DNA from: CAZHJK01 sp964533275
Lineage (GTDB): Bacteria > Bacillota > Clostridia > Eubacteriales > Garciellaceae
Direction of reading: 5' to 3'
Assembly: GCA_964533275.1 (NCBI GenBank)
Contig: CAZHJK010000001.1
Location: forward strand, 62,001 to 126,000
Length of the DNA: 64,000 nucleotides
Part shown: positions 44,367 to 51,670 of the stretch, piece by piece
Layout: the number at the start of each line of letters is the position of its first letter
Numbering within the stretch: the stretch's first letter is position 1
Position numbers and translations under genes: made by a program
Notes under the pieces: model-generated
Seen by the model: the letters and a program-made list of their open reading frames with translations, nothing else
Told to the model about the DNA's origin: nothing
Databases searched by the model: none

Positions 44367-44405
44367 TTGGTACTTTTACCTATTTTGAGGAGGGGAATTT
44401 AAAAA

Positions 44406-46367
44406 ATGGACTTGATATTTATGGCTCCTATCGTTGGGGCAATTGCTTTGATATTTGCCTATTATTTAGCCAATAAGATCAATAAAATGGATGCTGGGAC
44501 AGATAGGATGAAGGAAATATCTACATATATCCATGAAGGAGCAATGGCTTTTCTAACAAGAGAATACAAAGCAATATCTATTTTTGTTGCAGTATTATTT
44601 GTGGTATTAATTATTACGCCAGGATTAGGATGGCAAACAGCAGTAAGTTTCTTAGTAGGGGCGTTATTTTCTGTAGCTGCTGGTTTTTTTGGTATGCAGG
44701 TTGCCACAAAGGCAAATGTTAGGACAGCAAATGCTGCTAGAACAGGAATGAATAAGGCACTAAGCATAGCTTTTTCTGGGGGAGCAGTTATGGGCATGTG
44801 CGTAGTTGGTCTTGGTGTTTTAGGAGTAGGGATACTGTATATTATCTTCGGGGATATAACCATAATAACTGGTTTTGGATTAGGAGCTTCCTCTATTGCA
44901 TTATTTGGTCGTGTGGGCGGCGGAATATACACAAAAGCAGCTGATGTTGGTGCAGATTTAGTAGGTAAAGTAGAAGCGGGAATCCCAGAGGATGATCCAA
45001 GAAATCCTGCAGTAATTGCCGATAATGTAGGCGATAATGTTGGAGATGTAGCAGGTATGGGAGCTGATTTATTTGAGTCATATGTTGGTTCTATTATTGC
45101 ATCTATGACATTGGGAGCTCTTGCATTTGGAACAAAGGGAGTAGCCTTTCCATTAGTGTTTTCATCTGTAGGTATAATTGGATCTATTATTGGAACATTT
45201 TTTGTAAGGGGAGATGAAAATGCTGATCCCCATAAAGCTTTAAAATTAGGAACCTATGTAAGTTCTATTATCGCGATAATTGCGGCATATTTTTTAAGTA
45301 CGATGCTACTTAAAAATATAAATCCTTTTATAGCAATTGTTGCGGGATTAGTAGTAGGAACTATAATTGGACAATTAACAGAAGTATATACTTCTGATCA
45401 TTATAATTCAGTAAAAAAGATTGCTAAACAATCTGAAACAGGACCAGCAACAACAATTATAAGCGGTATTGCAGTTGGTATGTATTCAACAGCACTACCA
45501 ATTGTGTTCATAGCTATTGGTATACTTGTTGCTTATAATTTTGCAGGATTATATGGCATAGCTCTTGCTGCAGTTGGTATGCTTTCTACAGCAGGAATGA
45601 CTATTGCGGTGGATGCATATGGGCCAATTGCAGATAATGCAGGTGGTATTGCTGAAATGTCCGGATTACCAGAAACAGTAAGAGAAATTACAGATAAGTT
45701 AGACTCAGTAGGAAATACTACAGCAGCTATAGGTAAAGGATTTGCTATAGGTTCTGCTGCTTTAACAGCTTTATCATTATTCGTTTCCTACTCTGAAGCC
45801 GTTGGATTACAAGGAATAAATATTTTAGATCCAAAGGTAATAGTAGGGATGTTTATTGGTGGTATGTTACCATACTTATTTAGTGCATTAACCATGGAAG
45901 CTGTAGGAAAGGCTGCAAACCAAATGATTGAAGAAGTAAGAAGACAATTTAAAGCAATTCCAGGTATTATGGAAGGAACTGCTAAGCCAGATTATGCAAC
46001 TTGTGTTGATATTTCTACTGCAGCGGCATTAAAGGAAATGATAGTCCCTGGTATTCTTGCAGTAGCAACACCTTTAGCTGTAGGAATTTTATTAGGACCT
46101 GCTGCATTAGGAGGTTTATTAGCTGGTGCATTAGTAACAGGAGTATTAGTAGCTATTCAAATGTCTAACTCTGGAGGAGCATGGGATAATGCTAAAAAGT
46201 ATATCGAAAGTGGAGCCCATGGCGGTAAGGGAAGTGAAGCTCACAAAGCAGCTGTTGTAGGTGATACTGTTGGTGATCCCTATAAGGATACTTCAGGTCC
46301 ATCAATTAATATTTTAATTAAATTAATGACTATCGTATCGCTAGTATTCGCACCACTATTTATGTAA
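44406..46367 (+). CDS. hppA: Membrane-bound ion-pumping pyrophosphatase, K+-dependent type
   Basis: The 653-residue protein has about sixteen spans. The pyrophosphate site motif DVGADLVGKVE near 180 and DNVGDNVGDVAGMGADLFESY near 205-225 are intact, as is the C-terminal GDTVGDPYKDTSGPS. GNTTAAIGKGFAIGS near 438 has Ala where K+-independent enzymes have Lys, so it belongs to the K+-dependent group. It pumps H+ or Na+ while hydrolysing pyrophosphate; the pumped ion is not settled by what I can see. With sodium-coupled carriers elsewhere, Na+ is a reasonable idea. Confidence 0.93.
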   Translation: MDLIFMAPIVGAIALIFAYYLANKINKMDAGTDRMKEISTYIHEGAMAFLTREYKAISIFVAVLFVVLIITPGLGWQTAVSFLVGALFSVAAGFFGMQVATKANVRTANAARTGMNKALSIAFSGGAVMGMCVVGLGVLGVGILYIIFGDITIITGFGLGASSIALFGRVGGGIYTKAADVGADLVGKVEAGIPEDDPRNPAVIADNVGDNVGDVAGMGADLFESYVGSIIASMTLGALAFGTKGVAFPLVFSSVGIIGSIIGTFFVRGDENADPHKALKLGTYVSSIIAIIAAYFLSTMLLKNINPFIAIVAGLVVGTIIGQLTEVYTSDHYNSVKKIAKQSETGPATTIISGIAVGMYSTALPIVFIAIGILVAYNFAGLYGIALAAVGMLSTAGMTIAVDAYGPIADNAGGIAEMSGLPETVREITDKLDSVGNTTAAIGKGFAIGSAALTALSLFVSYSEAVGLQGINILDPKVIVGMFIGGMLPYLFSALTMEAVGKAANQMIEEVRRQFKAIPGIMEGTAKPDYATCVDISTAAALKEMIVPGILAVATPLAVGILLGPAALGGLLAGALVTGVLVAIQMSNSGGAWDNAKKYIESGAHGGKGSEAHKAAVVGDTVGDPYKDTSGPSINILIKLMTIVSLVFAPLFM

Positions 46368-46372
46368 TAGAC

Positions 46373-46406
46373 ATGGGACAAGGACAAAACCTTGTCCCAT
46401 TTTATA
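46373..46406 (+). terminator. Intrinsic terminator after hppA
   Basis: ATGGGACAAGG (46373-46383) pairs with CCTTGTCCCAT (46390-46400), then TTTTATAT. Confidence 0.85.
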
Positions 46407-46448
46407 TAACAAATATAGTTGAAAAAATAAGTAAAAGGGGTTAAAAGA

Positions 46449-46736
46449 TTGAAGTACTTAATTGAATTAAGGTGTTTTATATTAATCTACTATGGTATTC
46501 TAAATATTTTTGGATTGATTTTAATGATAATGGACAAGAAAAGGGCTAAAAAAAATAAATGGCGAATATCAGAAAAATATTTATTAACAATTGGATTCTT
46601 AGGAGGTGCCCTTGGAACTTATATAGGTATGAAAAGGTTTAGACATAAGACAAAACATAAAGCTTTTTGTATAGGTATACCCTTATTTATGATGATACAT
46701 ATAAGCTTGATTATTTATTTGTTTAATATCATGTAA
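46449..46736 (+). CDS. DUF1294 membrane protein
   Basis: A TTG start follows AAAAGGGGTTAAAAGA. The 95-residue protein has the DUF1294 pattern: a first helix, then MDKKRAKKNKWRISEKYLL, FLGGALGTYIGMKRFRHKTKHKAF (keys GGALGTY and RHKTKH) and a final helix. Function unknown. In other bacteria the domain follows a cold-shock domain; none is attached here. Confidence 0.85.
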   Translation: MKYLIELRCFILIYYGILNIFGLILMIMDKKRAKKNKWRISEKYLLTIGFLGGALGTYIGMKRFRHKTKHKAFCIGIPLFMMIHISLIIYLFNIM

Positions 46737-46785
46737 AGGGTATAATAATATATAAATAGACAATCTTTAAAGGATGTGATGTGAA

Positions 46786-48912
46786 GTGGATATAAAAGAA
46801 AAAATTTTAGAGTTTATGCGAGAAAAAGCATATAATCCTATGAAGGAAGAAGAATTACTTGATGCGCTAGAAATAAGAGATAAGCAACAAAAAAAAGATT
46901 TTATAAGAGTATTAGAAGAAATGGAATTAGAAGGTTATATCATTAAAACTAAAAAAAAGAAGTTCGGAGCACCAGAACGAATGAACTTAGCAGTAGGAAG
47001 ACTACAGGGTCATGCAAAGGGCTTCGGTTTTGTAATTCCCGACTTAGGAACTGTTGAAAATGATGTATATGTTTCTGCAGAGGATATGAATGGAGCAATG
47101 CACAATGATAGAGTTGTAGTTCGTTTATCTAAAAAACCCGAACCTGATAAAAGAAATGAAGGAGAAGTAATAAGAATAATAAAACGAGGAAACGAAAGAA
47201 TTGTTGGAACATTTGAAAGCAGCCGAAATTTTGGTTTTGTAGTTCCTGATGACCAAAGAATAAAGCAAGATATTTTTGTATCAAAATCAGAATCTATGGG
47301 AGTACGGGATGGATACAAGGTAGTAGTAGAAATAACCCAATATCCTGAAAGTAGAAGAAATCCAGAAGGTCGTGTTATTGAAATATTAGGACATAAAAAT
47401 GATGTAGGTACTGATATATTATCAATAATTAGAAAATATGATCTTCCAGAAGAGTTTCCAGATGAAGTATTGATGCAAGTAAAAAATATTCCCGATGAAG
47501 TACGAGAAGAAGATAAAAAGGGACGAAAAGATCTAAGAGATATGAAAATATTTACTATAGATGGAGCTGATGCTAAGGACTTAGATGATGCAGTATCAAT
47601 AGAAAAATTAAAAAATGGTAACTATTTATTAGGAGTACATATTGCAGATGTAAGTTATTATGTTTTTGAAAATTCGCCATTAGACAAAGAAGCTTTAGCC
47701 CGTGGCACAAGTGTTTATTTAGTTGATAGAGTAATACCTATGCTTCCTCCAAAATTATCAAATGGAATATGTAGTTTGAATCCTAAGGTGGATCGTTTAA
47801 CCCTTTCCTGTTTTATGGAGATTGATGATAAAGGTAATGTAGTAAAACATGAAATCGTAAAATCCATAATAAATTCTAAGGAAAGATTGACCTATTCAGA
47901 TGTTTCAAAGATTTTAGAGGAGCAAGATCCAGATTTAATAAATAAGTATAGTGAATTAGTTAAAGATTTTCAGTTAATGGAGGAGCTTGCACTAATTCTT
48001 AGAAAAGATAGAAGATTAAAAAGAGGAACAATAGATTTTGATTTTGATGAAGCAAAAATAATTCTAGATGAAGAAGGAAAACCAATAGATATTCAAAGAT
48101 ATGAAAGAAGAATAGCAAATAAAATTATTGAAGAATTTATGCTAGTCTGTAATGAAACAATTGCAGAGCATATGTATTGGACCACCCTACCCTTTGTTTA
48201 TAGAGTTCATGAGGAGCCAGATCCTGAAAAATTAAAGGATTTCAATGAATTCATACATAATTTTGGATATCATTTTAAGATAGGAGATGAAATCTATCCT
48301 AAAGAATTACAAGATTTACTAAATAAAATAAAGGGAAGCCCAGAGGAAAATGTTATTAGTCGCCTAATGCTTAGAACTATGAAACAAGCTAAATATACAC
48401 CAAGTAATTTAGGTCATTTTGGGCTTGCTGCTAAGTATTATACACACTTTACTTCTCCTATAAGAAGATATCCTGACTTAACAATTCATAGAATTATAAG
48501 TGAAATGTTATATGAAAAATTAAATGATGACCGCATTAAGAAACTAAACAACAGAACCCCCGAAATAGCGCTGCAGTCATCAACAAGAGAAAGGGTTGCA
48601 GAGGAAGCCGAAAGAGAAACTGATGATCTTAAAAAGTCTGAATATATGAAAAACCATATAGATGAAGAATTCAATGGAATTATATCTGGAGTAACCTCTT
48701 TTGGTATGTTTGTAGAATTAGAAAATACCATAGAGGGATTAGTTCGTGTAAGCTCCATGGATGATGACTACTATCAATATGATGAAAAAAATCATCAATT
48801 TATAGGAGAAAGAACCAAAAAGACTTATCATTTAGGAGAGAAGGTAAAGATACAGGTTGTAAAGGTAGATGTTGCACAGAAGCAAATCGATTTTGTATTA
48901 GTAGATGAATAA
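46786..48912 (+). CDS. rnr: Ribonuclease R
   Basis: The 708-residue 3'-5' exoribonuclease starts at GTG after AAAGGATGTGATGTGAA. Domains: N-terminal winged helix (1-60), two cold-shock OB folds (about 65-215) with GHAKGFGFVIPD and RNFGFVVPDDQ, the RNB catalytic domain (about 245-575) with IDGADAKDLDDAVSIE (the metal-binding Asp cluster), YTHFTSPIRRYPDL near 545, and a C-terminal S1 domain (about 623-708). It degrades structured RNA and, with SmpB-tmRNA, stalled messages; smpB and ssrA follow directly. Confidence 0.96.
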   Translation: MDIKEKILEFMREKAYNPMKEEELLDALEIRDKQQKKDFIRVLEEMELEGYIIKTKKKKFGAPERMNLAVGRLQGHAKGFGFVIPDLGTVENDVYVSAEDMNGAMHNDRVVVRLSKKPEPDKRNEGEVIRIIKRGNERIVGTFESSRNFGFVVPDDQRIKQDIFVSKSESMGVRDGYKVVVEITQYPESRRNPEGRVIEILGHKNDVGTDILSIIRKYDLPEEFPDEVLMQVKNIPDEVREEDKKGRKDLRDMKIFTIDGADAKDLDDAVSIEKLKNGNYLLGVHIADVSYYVFENSPLDKEALARGTSVYLVDRVIPMLPPKLSNGICSLNPKVDRLTLSCFMEIDDKGNVVKHEIVKSIINSKERLTYSDVSKILEEQDPDLINKYSELVKDFQLMEELALILRKDRRLKRGTIDFDFDEAKIILDEEGKPIDIQRYERRIANKIIEEFMLVCNETIAEHMYWTTLPFVYRVHEEPDPEKLKDFNEFIHNFGYHFKIGDEIYPKELQDLLNKIKGSPEENVISRLMLRTMKQAKYTPSNLGHFGLAAKYYTHFTSPIRRYPDLTIHRIISEMLYEKLNDDRIKKLNNRTPEIALQSSTRERVAEEAERETDDLKKSEYMKNHIDEEFNGIISGVTSFGMFVELENTIEGLVRVSSMDDDYYQYDEKNHQFIGERTKKTYHLGEKVKIQVVKVDVAQKQIDFVLVDE

Positions 48913-48955
48913 AGAAACTTATTTTGGTTTCATGAAAGCTTTTATTATGACCCAA

Positions 48956-48983
48956 TTGACAATTTTATCAATCATGTTATAAT
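48956..48983 (+). promoter_or_regulatory. Consensus promoter in front of smpB
   Basis: TTGACA (48956-48961), 16-base spacer, TATAAT (48978-48983) with an extended TG at 48975. Transcription should start near 48990, just before the terminator hairpin at 48998. Confidence 0.85.
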
Positions 48984-48997
48984 AAAGAAAGAAATTT

Positions 48998-49029
48998 AGC
49001 CCTATTTGTCTATCGAATAGGGCTTTTTA
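48998..49029 (+). terminator. Terminator-like hairpin in the smpB leader
   Basis: AGCCCTAT (48998-49005) pairs with ATAGGGCT (49017-49024), then TTTTT. It lies between a strong promoter and the smpB ribosome site, so it either ends rnr read-through or attenuates smpB. Confidence 0.75.
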
Positions 49030-49043
49030 AGAAGGTGAAATGA

Positions 49044-49514
49044 ATGATGGCTAAGGAAGCAATAAAGATAGTTGCAAATAATAAGAAAGCTAGACACGAT
49101 TATTTTATAGAAGAAACCTATGAAGCTGGAATTGAATTAGCAGGTACAGAGGTTAAATCTATTCGACAAGGAAAGATTAATTTAAAGGATAGCTACGCTG
49201 CTATTAAAGGGGCAGAGGTGTTTGTGTTCCAAATGCATATAAGTCCTTATGAAATGGGTAATATATATAATAAGGATCCCCTAAGAGTTAGAAAACTCTT
49301 ACTTCACAAATCTGAAATAAGAAAACTAATTGGCTATACCCAACAGCAAGGTTATGCCCTAATACCCCTTAAAATGTATTTAAAAAGAGGATTAGTAAAA
49401 ATAGAATTAGCAGTTGCTAAAGGGAAAAAATTATATGATAAAAGGCAAGATTTAGCAAAGAAAGATGCCAAAAGAGAAGTAGAAAGAGCCTTTAAAGAAA
49501 GAAACAAGCTATAA
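49044..49514 (+). CDS. smpB: SsrA-binding protein SmpB
   Basis: The 156-residue protein has the SmpB core: ARHDYFIEETYEAGIELAGTEVKSIR (keys ARHDYFIEE and GTEVKSIR), INLKDSYAAI, HISPYEMGN, and a basic C-terminal tail (KKLYDKRQDLAKKDAKREVERAFKE) that mimics the tRNA anticodon stem in the ribosome. It delivers tmRNA to stalled ribosomes. Two ATG codons lie in tandem (49044 and 49047) after GAAGGTGAA. The tmRNA gene is 68 bases downstream with its own promoter. Confidence 0.96.
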   Translation: MMAKEAIKIVANNKKARHDYFIEETYEAGIELAGTEVKSIRQGKINLKDSYAAIKGAEVFVFQMHISPYEMGNIYNKDPLRVRKLLLHKSEIRKLIGYTQQQGYALIPLKMYLKRGLVKIELAVAKGKKLYDKRQDLAKKDAKREVERAFKERNKL

Positions 49515-49530
49515 AAAAAATAGCCATTAG

Positions 49531-49559
49531 TTGACATAATTCTGCATAAGTGTTATAAT
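49531..49559 (+). promoter_or_regulatory. Consensus promoter of ssrA
   Basis: TTGACA (49531-49536), exactly 17 bases, TATAAT (49554-49559) with an extended TG at 49551. It is very like the smpB promoter (both share TGTTATAATAAAG). Confidence 0.9.
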
Positions 49560-49581
49560 AAAGCTTCACAAAATTAAATAT

Positions 49582-49933
49582 GGGGGCGTACTGGTTTCGA
49601 CGGGGGTGTTGAAGCTAGAGTAGCGAGTAGTGGACTCCGGGGCCACTTTAAAACCTGGAAACTAATTATAAACGCTAAAAACGATAATTTAGCTTTAGCA
49701 GCGTAGAGCTGCTAACGTTCTACTAATCACACCCGCATGATTAGATAGGGCGCCGACTCAGCGGGGACCTGCTTACCCAAAGCTTTGAGGGTAAGTAGAA
49801 TAGATGAAGCTAGCGTAGCCTGAATCCTGTTGGTTGGAGTCAGGTGAGGCGAATCCTAAAGAACTAACTGCACTCGGAGAAGCTTTAGTGAATGTGCTTT
49901 CGGACAGGGGTTCAACTCCCCTCGCCTCCACCA
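49582..49933 (+). ncRNA. ssrA: Transfer-messenger RNA
   Basis: The 352-base gene starts GGGGGCGTACTGGTTTCGAC and ends with the T-arm GGGGTTCAACTCCCC and encoded CCA; the 5' GGGGGCG pairs with CGCCTCC at the 3' end. The mRNA-like part reads from GCT at 49674 to TAG at 49706 as AKNDNLALAA, a tag ending in the usual ALAA degradation signal. Pseudoknots follow. It rescues stalled ribosomes with SmpB (upstream) and RNase R. Its 3' end marks the left border of the accessory zone; tmRNA genes are frequent integration sites. Confidence 0.97.
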
Positions 49934-49947
49934 AATTTGACTATAAT

Positions 49948-49979
49948 ACCAATTCAATGAATTGGTTTTTTGTTTTTTT
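49948..49979 (+). terminator. Intrinsic terminator of ssrA
   Basis: ACCAATTCA (49948-49956) pairs with TGAATTGGT (49958-49966), then TTTTTGTTTTTTT. Confidence 0.9.
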
Positions 49980-50087
49980 GTGTTATACAGTATGGAGGCG
50001 GATATAAAGTTATTACTATGAGGTGAAGGGAAGGAAAAGTAAAACCGCTAATTATTTATTTACACTACCAAAGTATTAAATAAACAT

Positions 50088-50110
50088 GCTGTCACTTTTA
50101 CAGTGATAGC
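50088..50110. repeat. Hairpin-forming inverted repeat in the accessory zone
   Basis: GCTGTCACT (50088-50096) and AGTGATAGC (50102-50110) pair with one G-T. It has no T-run. It may be a leftover end of a mobile element. The stretch 49980-50208 otherwise shows no gene. Confidence 0.45.
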
Positions 50111-50208
50111 ACCGAATTATAAGATCAATTTATATTTTTTATGAAGGTAGTTGTTGTATATATATATAACATATCTTTGACATATTGCATCATAGATGTA
50201 GTATTAAA

Positions 50209-50355
50209 CTATGGAACAAGTATACTTATTATGATAGCCATGCCTACAATATAAATAATGTTGGTGTGGTTTTCATCGGTTAGGATCTGCAACTGAGATT
50301 TCCCATCCCTAAAATGTAATAGTATGATTTCTTGCTTATCCATTAAATTTTTCAT
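50209..50355 (-). pseudogene. IS21-type transposase (IstA) N-terminal remnant
   Basis: A minus-strand frame of 48 residues starts at an ATG (50355) with AGGAGGG eight bases upstream. Residues 1-24 (MKNLMDKQEII..., HFRDGKSQLQI) look like the start of IS21-family IstA proteins, where a helix-turn-helix follows. The similarity stops after that, the helix-turn-helix is missing and the frame runs into unrelated hydrophobic residues, so the gene was cut by a deletion or insertion. The recognition rests on my memory of the family and should be tested. Confidence 0.5.
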
Positions 50356-50360
50356 CCCCT

Positions 50361-50397
50361 TAGCCCTCCTATGAAGTGTCATAGGGCTATTTTATAT
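50361..50397 (+). other. Bulged hairpin with T-rich tail at the transposase remnant start
   Basis: TAGCCC and GGGCTA plus CTATGA and TCATAG make a stem with a three-base bulge, followed on plus by TTTTATATATA. It covers the ribosome site of the minus-strand remnant and could block outside transcripts entering from plus-strand genes. Confidence 0.45.
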
Positions 50398-50655
50398 ATA
50401 CCCTAGGGGAATTTTCAACTATTACACTAGGATACTTTTAAGTTATCATAAACAATAGTGTTATACAATAGTGTTATAAAACAAAAAGTATTGTAATATC
50501 TCTAAAAAACACTAATACCCTAAAAACAAATTTATCATCAGAAATAATATCCAAAAAATTCAGATGTGAACAAAGGAATATTTTATGTAGATATGTAGAT
50601 ATAGAAATAAAGAGATTGGAATAAGTAAGTAAATAACTCAAGCCTGACCCTGGAT

Positions 50656-50793
50656 ATGACCCCGGATACGGATAATTCTATAGAATATGAAAAGAATAGA
50701 AAATTAGAGCAGGTGCAGTATGAAAAATTACAAGAAGTGCCAGAGCAAATTTCTGTTCCAAATAAAGAAAGAGAAAGGAATAACACCAAGTAA
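50656..50793 (+). pseudogene. Open fragment of a Glu/Lys-rich coding sequence, unknown
   Basis: A frame from ATG 50656 to the TAA at 50791 gives 45 residues, acidic and polar with Gln (for example KLEQVQYEKLQEVPEQ). The frame is open further upstream to about 50632 and has no ribosome site, so it looks like the C-terminal end of a lost gene. Family not recognised. Confidence 0.3.
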
Positions 50794-50890
50794 GTGTTTT
50801 AATATCCTTTAAAAGGAAGGTGGTTAAGCGTATATTTTTATAAGAAGACTTTTACACTATATAATGTCAAAAGAATTTATAGTGTAAAGG

Positions 50891-51307
50891 GTGAGAATAC
50901 TGAAACAAATAACAAAATATTCAATCTTATATGTGACTGGTGGCATTGCTTATTATTGTATCGAAGTTATATGGAGAGGGTATTCCCACATCTCAATGTT
51001 TATTTTAGGTGGATTATGCTTTATACTGATAGGATTAGTAAGTAAACATGAAAGAAATATACTAAAACAGCTAGCCATATCTTGCTTAATTATTACAGTT
51101 TTAGAATTGATTTTTGGGCTAGTTTTGAATGTTAAATTAGGGTTAGGTGTTTGGGATTATAGCAACTTCCGATTTAATTATAAAGGTCAAATTTGCTTAG
51201 CATTTAGTATAATATGGTTTTTACTTTCCTGGCCAGCTATTATTTTATATGATTATATACTTTATTGGATATTTGGAGAAGAAAGGCCAAGTCACAAATT
51301 GATTTAA
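50891..51307 (+). CDS. Putative ABC-transporter type IV (CmpB-like) membrane protein
   Basis: The 138-residue protein has four hydrophobic helices. Motifs YVTGGIAYYCIEVIWRG near 15-31, HISMFILGGL near 33, and WDYSNFRFNYKGQICLAFSIIWFLLS near 100-125 (keys WDYSNF and KGQICLAFS) match the COG4905 family named putative ABC-transporter type IV; there is no ATPase. Function unknown. The start codon is uncertain: the GTG at 50891 directly touches AAAGG, leaving no usual spacing. It opens the intact part of the accessory zone. Confidence 0.75.
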   Translation: MRILKQITKYSILYVTGGIAYYCIEVIWRGYSHISMFILGGLCFILIGLVSKHERNILKQLAISCLIITVLELIFGLVLNVKLGLGVWDYSNFRFNYKGQICLAFSIIWFLLSWPAIILYDYILYWIFGEERPSHKLI

Positions 51308-51309
51308 CT

Positions 51310-51336
51310 GAACTTACTTAGGTAGGTTCTTTTTTA
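51310..51336 (+). terminator. Intrinsic terminator after the CmpB-like gene
   Basis: GAACTTAC (51310-51317) pairs with GTAGGTTC (51322-51329) with one T-G pair, followed by TTTTTT. From here to the helicase promoter at 51587 I see no intact gene, only a 23-codon frame (51347 on) that might be a fragment. Confidence 0.7.
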
Positions 51337-51586
51337 AAATCAATCAATGGAGCTGGACCATGGAATGAAACTGTCAACGGCTGCTATTGGTACTGATACT
51401 TATAAAGATGATGTTTGATTGATAATATTATTTAATTTAGCTCTGATATACCTTTTAGCAATATTTAAACAATTTAGTGTTAATATATTATTTCACGAAA
51501 CGAGAATATCGCTAAATTGTATCAATATGGGAGACATTAGACAAAATATGTCAAGTATACTAACCTTTTGAGTTAGTTTTCTGTTT

Positions 51587-51614
51587 TTGAAAAAGGATAG
51601 CATGATGATATAAT
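51587..51614 (+). promoter_or_regulatory. Promoter of the primase-helicase gene
   Basis: TTGAAA (51587-51592), 16 bases, TATAAT (51609-51614) with an extended TG at 51606. It lies 57 bases before the ATG. Confidence 0.75.
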
Positions 51615-51670
51615 AAGGGCAATTAAATAAAGTAAAGGAGGTCCATAAGTCTGTTGAATCGAGGTGAACT

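Noticed and set aside
49993..50003. TATGGAGGCGG as an inverted copy of the tmRNA 3' end (att site)
   Set aside because: Only about eight bases match the complement of the acceptor stem, too short for an attachment site.
50583..50789. Minus-strand 68-residue frame
   Set aside because: Low-complexity Ser/Phe/Tyr composition and no ribosome site; it is the complement of the Glu/Lys-rich fragment on plus.
51347..51418. 23-codon frame MELDHGMKLS... as an aldo/keto reductase start
   Set aside because: A faint likeness to the reductase N-terminus only; too short and without a ribosome site.
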